Of a stretch of 64,000 nucleotides of DNA, positions 26,001 through 35,402 are shown in pieces. Within the stretch, counting starts at the first letter, position 1, and each line of letters begins with the position of its first letter. The position numbers and the translations under genes were made by a program. Origin of the DNA: Enterovibrio baiacu (lineage in GTDB: Bacteria > Pseudomonadota > Gammaproteobacteria > Enterobacterales > Vibrionaceae). Where the stretch lies: assembly GCF_004120195.1 (NCBI RefSeq), contig NZ_SCHN01000006.1:1-64000 (forward strand). Reading direction: 5' to 3'. The notes under the pieces were generated by a model, which saw nothing but the letters and a program-made list of their open reading frames with translations, ran no database searches and was not told where the DNA came from.

Positions 26001-26645
26001 TTAGAGAGTTTCTGTGTCTAGCATACCATGACGAATTGCCAGATGGGTTAATTCAACGTCGCCGTTAATCCCCAACTTACTGAACAATCGATAACGATAA
26101 CTGTTGACGGTTTTAGGGCTAAGGCTCAACTGCTCGGAAATGTCCGTCACTTTCTGCCCTTTGGTGATCATCAACATGATTTGAAGTTCACGTTCGGACA
26201 AGTTTTTGAACGGATTTTCAGCCGCAGGCGAAAACTGACTTAGCGCCATTTGCTGTGCAATTTCTGGTGAAATGTAGCGTTGGCCACTGTTCACCGCACG
26301 AATTGCCTGAACCATTTCATCCGCCCCTGCACCTTTCGTGAGGTAGCCAGCCGCTCCTGCTTGCATGACTTTGGTTGGAAATGGGTTTTCAGTATGAATA
26401 GTTAGAACAATAATCTTGGCGTCGGGGTTGTAGCGTAGGAGCTTTCTCGTTGCTTCTAAGCCACCGATACCAGGCATGTTCATGTCCATCAAGATAATGT
26501 CAGCATGATTGCTACGACACCACTTGACTGCTTCCTCACCGCTTTCGGCTTCCCCTACCACTTTAACACCACGAACGTCTTCGAGAAGACGTCGTATCCC
26601 TGTGCGAACCAGCTCGTGATCATCTACAAGGAAAACACTTATCAA
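26001..26645 (-). CDS. varA: VarA/UvrY/GacA response regulator
   Basis: A 214-residue LuxR/FixJ-type response regulator. The receiver domain has phosphoacceptor D54 (ILMDMNMPG) and the C-terminal helix-turn-helix carries LSERELQIMLMITKGQKVTDIS and SPKTVNSYRYRLFSKL. Family members are phosphorylated by BarA/VarS and activate CsrB-type small RNAs that titrate CsrA. The gene leads the operon with uvrC and pgsA, as in enterics where the orthologue is named uvrY. No sensor gene is in the window. Confidence 0.94.
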   Translation of the reverse strand: MISVFLVDDHELVRTGIRRLLEDVRGVKVVGEAESGEEAVKWCRSNHADIILMDMNMPGIGGLEATRKLLRYNPDAKIIVLTIHTENPFPTKVMQAGAAGYLTKGAGADEMVQAIRAVNSGQRYISPEIAQQMALSQFSPAAENPFKNLSERELQIMLMITKGQKVTDISEQLSLSPKTVNSYRYRLFSKLGINGDVELTHLAIRHGMLDTETL

Positions 26646-27068
26646 GCTTGTTTCTCCACTATGATTTTGGCTCGCCTTGCGCCGGGATGGCGCTCGACTT
26701 GAACTGCATATTACTTGAGTTTAACCCAACAATAAAAGGGCGAACACATTGATTCTGTGTAAAAGAACATGTTTTTCGTTTTAAAACGTAACAAATAAGC
26801 CAACAAGGTCAAAAAATTCAGCACAACCCCCTTCACTGGAGAGAAAACCTGTTTAAACCCATTAAGTTAGCGTCAACCTCCGTATCGCACACAAAAACAA
26901 AGCTGTCCATCTTTCAATGCATTAAATGGCTTAATTAAGCCTAAGTTCGTTATTTTGTATCAAAAAGTCGCGCAATTGAGAACAGGCCAAGAGAAAGTTA
27001 TGGCGGATTTTTGCTCTCATCAGTACGCTAAAAAGACAATGTTCCCCACCACGAAGAAGGAAGAAAAC
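26646..27068. other. Divergent intergenic region varA / amidotransferase, with a 14-bp palindrome
   Basis: About 420 bases with the promoters of both neighbours. GGCTTAATTAAGCC at 26928-26941 is a perfect 14-bp palindrome, a possible operator about 130 bp before the amidotransferase start. Nothing else was recognised. Confidence 0.45.
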
Positions 27069-27812
27069 ATGACTTTAACCCTTGGGATATTGCTGTGTGA
27101 TGACCATTATCCAGAATCTCAAGCGGTATATGGTCACTATGACGACGCATTTAAACGCCTTTTCGCAAACAGTGCGATTACATCCTTTGTCACATACCGT
27201 GTGTTTGAAGATGACTTTCCCACTTCGTCGTCAGAGTGTGATGTTTGGCTCGTTACGGGCAGTAAATGGGGCGTGTACGAAAGTGATCTTTGGATTGCTC
27301 AACTCATCGACTTTGTTAGACGCTGCGACCAAGAAAGCCAAGCGTTAATCGGTGTTTGCTTTGGTCATCAATTGATCCACTTAGCATTGGGCGGAATGGC
27401 GGCCAAATCCGACAAGGGATGGGGGATGGGACTCTATCCCGTTAACATTTTGGACCACGAAGCATTCGATGCCCCACATCAGCAAACGTCTCTCGACTTG
27501 ATCGCAGTGCATCAAGACCAAGTCTTAGACGCCGCCCCCGACTTTAAGGTTCTAGCGGGTTCCGATTTTTGCCCGATTGCTATCACGCAAAAAGACAACC
27601 GCGTATTGACCATGCAATGCCACCCCGAGTTCACGGATGCATTTCTGCTTCAATTGATTGAGCGCTTAAGAGAAAAAGCAGGCGATGAAAAAGTGGATGA
27701 AGCCGCAGCAATTATTCGTGCGAACGGCATGGGTGACAGAAACATCGTCATCGATCGCCTGTTTGCGTTTTTAGATCAGCAAGTGGTGTCACGAGAAAAA
27801 CGCCAAGCGTGA
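27069..27812 (+). CDS. Class I glutamine amidotransferase-like protein
   Basis: A 247-residue free-standing GATase1 domain. The nucleophile elbow GVCFGHQLIH contains the catalytic cysteine, and MQCHPEFTDAF contains the catalytic histidine with the glutamate two residues on, so the triad is complete. Proteins of this type resemble the glutaminase part of GMP synthase, but no synthetase domain adjoins; free-standing relatives may act on gamma-glutamyl compounds. The start at 27069 is preferred because AAGGAAG lies just upstream; an in-frame extension to 26955 lacks family similarity. Confidence 0.82.
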   Translation: MTLTLGILLCDDHYPESQAVYGHYDDAFKRLFANSAITSFVTYRVFEDDFPTSSSECDVWLVTGSKWGVYESDLWIAQLIDFVRRCDQESQALIGVCFGHQLIHLALGGMAAKSDKGWGMGLYPVNILDHEAFDAPHQQTSLDLIAVHQDQVLDAAPDFKVLAGSDFCPIAITQKDNRVLTMQCHPEFTDAFLLQLIERLREKAGDEKVDEAAAIIRANGMGDRNIVIDRLFAFLDQQVVSREKRQA

Positions 27813-27872
27813 TGGTGAAAGATCCGAGATTGGGAAGACCACATCCTCAACCTCGGATCGCAACACTCTGCT

Positions 27873-27942
27873 TTATCTCTAATCTCTAATCTCTTATCTC
27901 TTATCTCGAAACTCCTATCTCGTACCTCTAATCTCGAACCTC
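27873..27942 (-). repeat. Second, degenerate heptamer array in inverse orientation
   Basis: Ten consecutive 7-base units each ending in CTC on the plus strand (TTATCTC, TAATCTC twice, TTATCTC twice, GAAACTC, CTATCTC, GTACCTC, TAATCTC, GAACCTC). On the minus strand these are GAG-N4 units, including the GAGATTA unit of the array at 23239. An 8-bp inverted repeat GATCCGAG/CTCGGATC (27821-27828, 27852-27859) lies just before it. Confidence 0.9.
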
Positions 27943-28091
27943 ATTGCATTTTTTGCTGTGTACATTCTCAATATGCAAACCAAGGTGGCTATACGCACGG
28001 CGTTCGGTTATATCTCATTGAAAAATAGCACTTACTATACTGGCATTTAATTTGCTCCTTTGTGTTCATTACATACGACGGGAGCGAAGCC

Positions 28092-28970
28092 ATGACATCA
28101 TCGTTAAACCAGCCACTGATATTTGTTGGGCCACCACGCTCAGGCGTGACGCTGATTTCTAACTTGGTTTTCCATCATACGGATCTGTGTTGGCTCGATG
28201 AGAGTTTTGAAAAACACCCTCGCTCGCAATGGCAAAACCATGTATTTACCCAGACCAGCCAATGGCGCTCTTCCGCGGTGCTTGGTAACGCCATGTTTTC
28301 AGGATTAGCGCGTGAATTCTCGCCGACACCTTCGGAAGCGCTGTCATTTTGGGATGGCTATTCTCGAGATGAGATCGACTTCTTCCGTGGCTTTGCGAAA
28401 AGTAAGCACGCTACTCCCATTGAAATCTCAACCATTAAAGACGTGTTGAGAAAACGCCTAATCTCTACACAACGCCCTCGCCTTGCGTTGAAATTCACAG
28501 GCCCATCGCGCTTGCACTATTTGAGCAGCCTTTTTCCTGAGGCGAAGTTCGTGAACATCGTTCGTGATCCGGCGTCTACGGTGAACTCCATGCTCTCAAC
28601 AGAAGAATGGGAATACCAAGGGAAACATATGCTGTGGTGGCGTGGTGCATACTCCATTAGAGAGCTTGCACAATATGACATGCTACGAGACCACCCTATT
28701 GCAGGCACGGCGTTCCAATTGAATAAATTGCTGCAAACGACCAAGCAAGAAGAGGAAGAGTTGGACATCAATATGCTCAGCATTGACTATGAACATTTCT
28801 CGGCCAACCCTTACGATACGATGGCTTCCATCCTCAAATTTGCAGATTTACCTGCCAGTCCCCATATCGACGCTGCGATACGACAAAACGAGATTCGATG
28901 CAGCAATAAAGTCATGAAGATGCCAGCAACAGACATCAACACCGTGTATACATGGTGCCCTGCATCCTGA
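28092..28970 (+). CDS. Sulfotransferase-family protein
   Basis: A 292-residue protein with the P-loop-like 5'-phosphosulfate-binding motif near the N-terminus (FVGPPRSGVTLISNLV, residues about 10-25) and a 3'-phosphate-binding segment VNIVRDPASTVNSML at about 155-170. It would transfer sulfate from PAPS to a carbohydrate, lipid or peptide; the acceptor cannot be told. The start at 28092 is chosen because GGGAGCG lies upstream. It stands alone with its own terminator; no PAPS-synthesis or polysaccharide genes adjoin. Confidence 0.8.
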   Translation: MTSSLNQPLIFVGPPRSGVTLISNLVFHHTDLCWLDESFEKHPRSQWQNHVFTQTSQWRSSAVLGNAMFSGLAREFSPTPSEALSFWDGYSRDEIDFFRGFAKSKHATPIEISTIKDVLRKRLISTQRPRLALKFTGPSRLHYLSSLFPEAKFVNIVRDPASTVNSMLSTEEWEYQGKHMLWWRGAYSIRELAQYDMLRDHPIAGTAFQLNKLLQTTKQEEEELDINMLSIDYEHFSANPYDTMASILKFADLPASPHIDAAIRQNEIRCSNKVMKMPATDINTVYTWCPAS

Positions 28971-28995
28971 GTTCTCTCAGGGGACACAGATAGAT

Positions 28996-29030
28996 AAAAA
29001 AACGCCTTCCCAATGGGAAGGCGTTTTCTT
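28996..29030. terminator. Bidirectional terminator between the sulfotransferase gene and adiA
   Basis: A 13-bp stem AAAACGCCTTCCC/GGGAAGGCGTTTT with a 3-base loop; T tracts follow on both strands. Confidence 0.92.
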
Positions 29031-29039
29031 TCATTTCAC

Positions 29040-31337
29040 CTACAGCGCATCAGATTTGATGCAAAGCACGTGGTATTTACCGTGTTCTTTCTCAGCCCCT
29101 TCGGTTTCATGTTCGAAACCTGGGAACTCGTCATCCCACGCTTCAAGGGCTTTAAGGTACTGTATTTGCGGGCTGCTTTCGTTACCAAAGTTCTCGCCAC
29201 CCATTAGCATTGGAATGCCTGGTGGGTAAGGAATCACTGAGTGCGCAGCAACGCGGCCTTCCAGTTTGTCTGAAGGCACTAATTCCACTTCGTTTGCCAC
29301 AATGTGGTGGTAAGCCGTGCGTGGTTTCAATTCTACTTCTGGCAAGGTTGAATAGGCTTCGTTCAATACCTGTGCTGGATTATGACGAACAAGGTATTGG
29401 AACATGCGATCACCCAAATCACGCAGGCCCAAGCCTTTGTAGATTTCTGGCGCACTTTCTACCAATTCTGGCAGCATGGTTTCCAAAGACACGTTTGCGT
29501 CGTAGTGACGTTTGAACGACAGCAAGGTATTGATCAGCGTATCGCGTTTACCTTTGGTGATACCCATAGAGAACAGGAACATCACTTGGAAATCCGTTGT
29601 ACGGGTTGGCACGATACCAAAGCGACCTAGATACGCACTCACCAACGCTGCTGGCACACCTTTTTCAAGGAATTGTCCTTTGTCATCCAAACCTGGGGTG
29701 AGCAAGCTCACTTTGATTGGGTCCAACATGCACCAGTTGTCGTCCATGTGGTCGAAGCCATGCCATTTGTCTTCTGGGTGCAGTACCCAGTTGTCTTGCA
29801 CTGTCATGAGCGATTCGACTGACGCATCTTCGAATTTCACTTTCTCGCCGTTGGTGTCAGTCACAACTTCCGCATTCCACGGTTTAAAGAACCAATCGCC
29901 ATCAGTGGTGTAATCGTTGAACAGTTTGCGCACACTTTGACGGAAGATAACCGCTTCGCGGATCACTTCGTTTGTCAACGATAAACCGCTTTCCCCTTTC
30001 ATCATGTTTGCTGCCACGTCATTAGACGCACAGATCGCGTAGAGCGGCGATGTGGAGGTATGCATCATGTACGCTTGGTTGAAGCGATCGAAGTCAATCG
30101 CATCTTCGCCATTACGTACATGGATATAAGACGCTTGAGAGAGCGCGTTCAACAGTTTGTGGGTTGAATGGGTCGCAAACACCGTTGGGCCTTTGTGCCC
30201 GTCAGCACTGCCACGCATGGCAAAGTGACCTTTGTAGACAGGGTTGAATCGAGCATAACCAAACCACGCTTCATCCATGTGAATGCGATGAGAGCTTTCA
30301 GAAAGCAAGGCTTCAGCGCGCTCTGAGTTGTAGCAAAGACCGTCATACGTACAGTTAGTGACTACAGCATAGCGTGGTGATTTACCTGTGTATTCTTTGG
30401 TCAGTTTGCCATCTGCAATTTTTTGTTTGATGGACGCCGCAGACATGGTTGCTTGGCTGATTGGGCCAATGATGCCGTAGCAGTTGCGGCTGGGTGCCAT
30501 GTACACAGGACGCGCGCCTGTCAGGATCAAACCTTGCTCGATCGATTTGTGGCAGTTGCGGTCAATGATGGCAATGTCATCGTCTTTCAAGCACGCTTGC
30601 ATGATGGTGCGGTTCGAGCCCGATGTACCCACAATGCCGGAATACGATTGGTGTGCACCGAAGATTTTTGATGCTTCTTCTTCGCTGTCTTTAAACGCGC
30701 CTGTGTGGTCTAACAGTGAACCTAACGCCGCGCGTTCAATGCCCATGTCTGAGCGGAACAAGTTCTCGCCGTAGAATTGGTAGAACTGATTACCTGCGGG
30801 CGTTTTTGTAAAGCCAATGCCGCCTTGGTGACCCGGTGCTGACCATGAGTACTCGTGAATGTCGTTGTATTGCATCATCGCTTTCATCAGCGGAGGCAGC
30901 ACATGTTCACGGTAACGTTTCATGGCAGCAACAATCCGACCCGCAACAAAATCTGCGGTGTCTTCCAGCACGGAATAACACTCATCCACACGTTCCATCA
31001 GTTTGCGGTTCGCAAGAATCGAGGTTCGCGCTCGCTCTGCAAGCAAGAAGACAGGCACTTCTGACTGACGATCTTTGAGCGTGTTTAGCAGTTCAATTTC
31101 TTCGTTTGAATGGAGGATCTGCTCTTCTGATTTATCGAGCGTCAATACTAAGCTGTCGATGTGCGTTGCGAGGATCACAGCCTTCGCATCTTCATAAGAG
31201 TTTGCAGTGACGATTTCAATCGTGCGTTCGTGCAATTCTGCAATCAGTGATTGTGTGGTGCGTGCAGCATAGCTGCTTGGATCAATATTTTGCGGCTCTA
31301 CAACCAGAGTGCGCATTTTGCTGAAGTAGTTGCTCAT
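29040..31337 (-). CDS. adiA: Biodegradative arginine decarboxylase
   Basis: A PLP-dependent fold type I decarboxylase converting arginine to agmatine while consuming a cytoplasmic proton, as in acid resistance. The 765-residue protein aligns with E. coli AdiA from the N-terminal wing domain (LVVEPQNID) through EYSWSAPGHQGGIGFTKTPA, the PLP-lysine motif THSTHKLLNALSQASYIHV, and the C-terminal PGFEHETEGAEKEHGKYHVL. The match in these blocks is much closer than to lysine or ornithine decarboxylases. AGGTAA precedes the ATG. The antiporter gene lies 305 bases upstream on the same strand, with a hairpin between them. Confidence 0.93.
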   Translation of the reverse strand: MSNYFSKMRTLVVEPQNIDPSSYAARTTQSLIAELHERTIEIVTANSYEDAKAVILATHIDSLVLTLDKSEEQILHSNEEIELLNTLKDRQSEVPVFLLAERARTSILANRKLMERVDECYSVLEDTADFVAGRIVAAMKRYREHVLPPLMKAMMQYNDIHEYSWSAPGHQGGIGFTKTPAGNQFYQFYGENLFRSDMGIERAALGSLLDHTGAFKDSEEEASKIFGAHQSYSGIVGTSGSNRTIMQACLKDDDIAIIDRNCHKSIEQGLILTGARPVYMAPSRNCYGIIGPISQATMSAASIKQKIADGKLTKEYTGKSPRYAVVTNCTYDGLCYNSERAEALLSESSHRIHMDEAWFGYARFNPVYKGHFAMRGSADGHKGPTVFATHSTHKLLNALSQASYIHVRNGEDAIDFDRFNQAYMMHTSTSPLYAICASNDVAANMMKGESGLSLTNEVIREAVIFRQSVRKLFNDYTTDGDWFFKPWNAEVVTDTNGEKVKFEDASVESLMTVQDNWVLHPEDKWHGFDHMDDNWCMLDPIKVSLLTPGLDDKGQFLEKGVPAALVSAYLGRFGIVPTRTTDFQVMFLFSMGITKGKRDTLINTLLSFKRHYDANVSLETMLPELVESAPEIYKGLGLRDLGDRMFQYLVRHNPAQVLNEAYSTLPEVELKPRTAYHHIVANEVELVPSDKLEGRVAAHSVIPYPPGIPMLMGGENFGNESSPQIQYLKALEAWDDEFPGFEHETEGAEKEHGKYHVLCIKSDAL

Positions 31338-31544
31338 AATAATTACCTAATCGACAAGGTGCATTTCAGCGTCAACGCTTTGGATGGCTTGTGTATGTAA
31401 TACAAATAAGTCAGGCAGAGTGGTTAACGTTAATTCAGGGTTAGGCTGACCATTACGCCAGCGCAATTAAATTTAACTTTCACGTTCAATCCACCAAAGA
31501 ATAAATACCCATATCGGCGTTATTTCTTTGGCTCATGTCTTTTA

Positions 31545-31602
31545 TAAAAAATAGGGAAATAGCCAACCCCAATAACTGGAGAGAAAATGAGGCTGGTTAT
31601 TT
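31545..31602 (-). terminator. Imperfect hairpin between the antiporter and adiA, partial terminator
   Basis: AAATAGCCAACC (31557-31568) pairs with GGCTGGTTATTT (31591-31602) apart from one mismatch and one G-T pair. On the minus strand it is followed by CCCTATTTTTTA. It could lower read-through from the antiporter into adiA. Confidence 0.45.
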
Positions 31603-31642
31603 AATGCTAATTCCTAGGGTAAGCAGATAATGAATGTGTTGC

Positions 31643-32995
31643 TTACGCGTTAACTTCTTTTTCGTTTGCGATTGCTTCGTTCGCGTCGGTATTAATATCT
31701 CGCGCCGCAATGAATCCGTAGAAGATGTAGCCGAACAGGGTCAGTATGGTGCCGCCGAATACGGCTTCCGCGCCACAGGCATACACGCCATAGATGCTGT
31801 AAACCACGCCCAGCGTACCCACCGTCGCTCCCAATTTGTATTGTGCAGGTGTGACTTTGTTTTTACGTAGCATCACTTCCAATCCTGTCATGGAGAGGAT
31901 GTAAGGCACCATGTTCACGAACACCGCAAGGTTGAGCAATGCGTTGAATTGATTAACCAAGTTAGGAGAGATGGTCATCAGGGCAAGTAACAGTTCTGCC
32001 GCCAACATGATCAGCATGCCCATGATTGGCGCGCCCGCTTTGTTGGTTTTCGCAAAGATTTTAGGGAACAAACCTTCTTCCGCCGCAGATTTTGAAACCT
32101 GCGCATTGGTGAACTGCCAACCCAATAGCGAGCCGATACACGCGATAACCGCTGCCATGGTGACAATATTGCCCACGGTTGGGTTAAACATATGGCTGAA
32201 TACAAGACCAAACGGTGCCGTTGAATTCGCCAATTCTGCGTTAGGGATAATCCCTTGGATCACAGTGGTAGAAAGGATGTACACCACCGCGGCGAAGCCT
32301 GTACCAAATAACACAGCAAGCGGTACGTTGCGCTCTGGGTTTTCAACCGCATCCGAGTTAGCACCGGCAGATTCAATGCCCAAGAAAGCCCATAGTGTCA
32401 GCGCGATACCTGAAGACACAGAGTGCATGGTTGTATCATGGTGTGGGTTCCATGCAGAGATGAAGGTCTGTGGATCAAACCACCACCAGCCAATCACTGA
32501 TAAACCAAGCACAGGAAGGATAATGCCCCACACGGTCAATGACGAAATTTGACCGGTGATTTTAGGACCACCAAAGTTCGCCAACATGGTCACGATAAGG
32601 ATGGCGACAACACCAAAGAAGGTGTGCATCGGCGTATCAAGCCATGGCATGAAAGGTTTGATATAACCCACTGCAGAGACCGCGATAGCGACACAGCTGA
32701 TAACTAGGCAAACGTAGTAGGTATAAGACGCAATAAAGAAGGACGATTTTCCGTGCGCTTCTTCGGAATACGCAGACATACCACCGGAACGTTTACAAAT
32801 CGCACCACACTTCGCAAAGGTATACGCAATACACATTGCACCTAGGGCTGTAATAACCCAAGAAAGGAGAGAAATGGTTCCAACTTGTGCCAAGCTCGCA
32901 GGTAACATAATAATACCTGAGCCCATCATATTTACTGCAACGAGAACGGTTAAACCCACCAATCCCATTTTTTTACTATTGGCATCTGAAGACAT
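31643..32995 (-). CDS. PotE-type amino acid/polyamine antiporter
   Basis: A 450-residue APC-superfamily carrier with 12 membrane segments. It resembles E. coli PotE (putrescine/ornithine antiporter) far more than AdiC or CadB: NMMGSGIIMLPASLAQVGTI, FAKCGAICKRSGGMSAYSEE, NFGGPKITGQISSLTVWG and WAFLGIESAGANSDAVENPE all follow PotE. Its setting next to adiA suggests arginine/agmatine exchange, so the substrate may have shifted; putrescine/ornithine exchange remains possible. ATG 32995 is preferred over GTG 32998 because AAGGG lies 8-9 bases before it. No CadC-like regulator is seen. Confidence 0.85.
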   Translation of the reverse strand: MSSDANSKKMGLVGLTVLVAVNMMGSGIIMLPASLAQVGTISLLSWVITALGAMCIAYTFAKCGAICKRSGGMSAYSEEAHGKSSFFIASYTYYVCLVISCVAIAVSAVGYIKPFMPWLDTPMHTFFGVVAILIVTMLANFGGPKITGQISSLTVWGIILPVLGLSVIGWWWFDPQTFISAWNPHHDTTMHSVSSGIALTLWAFLGIESAGANSDAVENPERNVPLAVLFGTGFAAVVYILSTTVIQGIIPNAELANSTAPFGLVFSHMFNPTVGNIVTMAAVIACIGSLLGWQFTNAQVSKSAAEEGLFPKIFAKTNKAGAPIMGMLIMLAAELLLALMTISPNLVNQFNALLNLAVFVNMVPYILSMTGLEVMLRKNKVTPAQYKLGATVGTLGVVYSIYGVYACGAEAVFGGTILTLFGYIFYGFIAARDINTDANEAIANEKEVNA

Positions 32996-33373
32996 CACTT
33001 AAACCCTTAATTCAGACGAGATAGAATAATAGATTAATTTCAGGCGGCCAGATCCATGGCGACTGTATATAGCCAAGCGTTCATTTTACTTGAATATATT
33101 TAAGGGCGGCATTTTGATATTGGTGATAATCAGAAATAACGAATGTGCTCTTACTACAGCAATATTTACATAGACATAATGCCATGCAAATACATCCATT
33201 AATGAATATTAGAGAAAAGCATATTCATTAAATCGTTTAGACCGTTTCATTCTTAGGCAGCTTAGCGTACTTAAACAAGATAGCTCTATTCGATGAAGCG
33301 TATTCTTCTCCGATTTCGAATTTTTTAAACCCCTAAAAATGCAATCTAGCATTGCAAAAATGAGTTTTTGACC

Positions 33374-33387
33374 GTGATCTAAATCAC
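33374..33387. promoter_or_regulatory. CRP- or FNR-like palindrome upstream of the antiporter
   Basis: GTGATCTAAATCAC fits both GTGA-N6-TCAC (CRP) and TGAT-N4-ATCA (FNR). It lies about 380 bp before the antiporter start in a long intergenic region. Confidence 0.5.
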
Positions 33388-33439
33388 TATTCAATGCGTG
33401 AACATCGACGTGCAAGGGAAAATCTCCATGAAAAATATT

Positions 33440-33455
33440 TGTGACGAATATCACG
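33440..33455. promoter_or_regulatory. Second CRP-like site upstream of the antiporter
   Basis: TGTGACGAATATCACG carries the full CRP half-sites TGTGA and TCAC at correct spacing. It lies 67 bp from the palindrome at 33374. Confidence 0.5.
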
Positions 33456-33822
33456 CATTATCGCAAACTCAATCACTTAGCATCATTCATAGCGTGTTTT
33501 ACTTCTTTAAGACCTATCAATATTGCGGATGACTCTGACACGCCCCTGCAAATAATTATTCACTAAATGCGTGACTTTACTTGTCCTGATTTTTTCATTC
33601 CAGCAGGTACTTATGAGAAAAGAAGCTTAATTTGGCGCGCATAAGTGTAAACACCATGACGGTTCAGCGCGGACATTCGTCATTTCTTTATGGTGCTTAG
33701 CACCTCTTAATCGTGTTGATGCGTTCGCCATGCAAAAAACGCATGACCTTTTTGCATCTAATTCATTTGCTTCATGCCATTGATAACTCTACTCTACGCG
33801 CCTTTCTCACCCTGAGGTCGCT
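33456..33822. other. Intergenic stretch without a recognised gene
   Basis: Part of a gap of about 1.1 kb between the antiporter and an MFS gene. Short frames here show no family features. No structured RNA was recognised. Confidence 0.4.
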
Positions 33823-33999
33823 ATGTTTCCACCCTTTTTGCAATCACAATCTTTGGCGTCTCAGCTCTGTCGCTGGGCAATCGTCCTTGTGCTAACGCTT
33901 ATCGTCGTTCATCACTGCACGCCACTTCAACGTGCATTAACGGACTACGCCGTGGATGGGGGTTGTCATCAACAACACAGAGACGCGCCCCACCACTGA
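33823..33999 (+). CDS. Possible small single-span membrane protein (58 aa)
   Basis: Begins MFPPFLQSQSLASQLCRW, followed by a hydrophobic span AIVLVLTLIVVHH (about 19-31) and a histidine-rich tail ending RDAPHH. GAGG lies 6-9 bases before the ATG. The frame is not recognised as a known family. It lies about 120 bases before the MFS gene on the same strand. The ribosome-binding site and the membrane span are the only support. Confidence 0.35.
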   Translation: MFPPFLQSQSLASQLCRWAIVLVLTLIVVHHCTPLQRALTDYAVDGGCHQQHRDAPHH

Positions 34000-34118
34000 A
34001 CAAGACATATACAGCACGTCACTGCAAAGCGGTGCGTAAAATAGCGTCAAGTACACGCGATTTTCGAATTTATAAGCAATAAGTGAACATGATTCACTCT
34101 CAACGTTAAGGTAGTTCA

Positions 34119-35327
34119 ATGAGTATTTTCCGGTTCCCGCTCGTCGTTTGGATGGGAATAGGGATATTGATCATCAGCCTAGGGATCAGGCAATCATTTG
34201 GTATCTTCATGATGCCTATCAGCGACACGTTCCAAACAGGACGTGAATTTTTCAGCCTCGCTATTGCCGTGCAAAACCTCATGTTTGGCGCGTTCCAACC
34301 TTTTATCGGTATGGCAGCTGACAGATTCGGCGCAAAACGCATCATTGCAATGGGGGGTGTTGCGTACGCTCTCGGTCTCTACCTCACGTCCATCGCGACC
34401 AGCGCCGGCATGCTCTATGTGTCCCTCGGTATTTTGGTGGGTTTGGGTCTCAGTGCCACAAGCTATGTCATCATTTTGGGGGCGGTTGCCAAGGTGGTTC
34501 CGGCTGAACACACAGCAAAAGCATTCGGTTTAACCACCGCTGCGGGTTCATTCGGTATGTTTGCCGTTATTCCTGGTGCCCAGTCACTCTTGGCGAACTT
34601 TGACTGGCAAACGGCCATGCAGGTTTTCGCCGTGCTTTGCACCATCATGATCGCCTTCTCGGTGTTTATCAAAACATCGCAAGGTGCAGGCATGACGAAC
34701 CCTGCTGATGATTCCCAAACGCTAAAAGAAGCGCTGAAAGAAGCGTTCAAGCACAAAGGTTACTGGTTCATTCACGCGGGTTTCTTTGTTTGTGGCTTCC
34801 AAGTGATGTTCATTGCCACTCACCTGCCAAGCTACATTGCAGATAAAGGGCTACCCGGCAATACGGCGGCGATGGCGTTGGCCTACGTGGGTATCTTTAA
34901 TATCTTCGGATCGTATTTCTGGGGGTTGATGGGCGACCGATTTAACAAGCGCTACGTCATGTCTTCTTTATATATGATGCGTTCTGTGGTGCTGGCTCTG
35001 TTCGTGACGTTGCCATTGACCACAGAAACCGCCACCCTCTTTGGTGCAGCCATTGGTTTTTGTTGGTTAGGCACAGTGCCATTAACATCAGGATTGGTTC
35101 GCCAAATCTTTGGTGCACGGTACATGTCGACCTTATACGGTTTGGTCTTCTTCACCCACCAAATTGGCAGCTTCATGGGAGCATGGGTCGGTGGCCGCGT
35201 CTTCGACCATTATGGTTCGTATGAACCGATTTGGTGGGCAACAGTTGTTCTCGCACTTACAGCCGCGATTTTGCACTTACCGATTAACGATAAACCCATC
35301 GTCCGAGTAATGGCGCAGCCAGCGTAA
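34119..35327 (+). CDS. Major facilitator superfamily transporter
   Basis: A 402-residue MFS carrier with 12 predicted membrane segments. It has FGIFMMPISDTFQTGREFFSLA, GMAADRFGAKRIIAMGG (the loop 2-3 signature) and GDRFNKRYV in the second half. The type resembles monocarboxylate-like MFS proteins; the substrate is not predictable. TAAGG precedes the ATG. A strong terminator follows, so it is probably a single-gene unit, perhaps with the small frame upstream. Confidence 0.88.
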   Translation: MSIFRFPLVVWMGIGILIISLGIRQSFGIFMMPISDTFQTGREFFSLAIAVQNLMFGAFQPFIGMAADRFGAKRIIAMGGVAYALGLYLTSIATSAGMLYVSLGILVGLGLSATSYVIILGAVAKVVPAEHTAKAFGLTTAAGSFGMFAVIPGAQSLLANFDWQTAMQVFAVLCTIMIAFSVFIKTSQGAGMTNPADDSQTLKEALKEAFKHKGYWFIHAGFFVCGFQVMFIATHLPSYIADKGLPGNTAAMALAYVGIFNIFGSYFWGLMGDRFNKRYVMSSLYMMRSVVLALFVTLPLTTETATLFGAAIGFCWLGTVPLTSGLVRQIFGARYMSTLYGLVFFTHQIGSFMGAWVGGRVFDHYGSYEPIWWATVVLALTAAILHLPINDKPIVRVMAQPA

Positions 35328-35373
35328 ACCACGATTGGTTAATATCGCTGTTTGCGAAAAATACACCGAATAT

Positions 35374-35402
35374 AAAATGGGTCGTTCTACGACCCATTTT
35401 CG
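35374..35402 (+). terminator. Intrinsic terminator after the MFS gene
   Basis: An 11-bp stem AAAATGGGTCG/CGACCCATTTT with a 5-base loop, followed by T-rich sequence. Confidence 0.88.

Noticed and set aside
33209-33454. 81-codon minus-strand frame upstream of the antiporter
   Set aside because: It overlaps the two CRP-like sites, lacks a ribosome-binding site and shows no family features.
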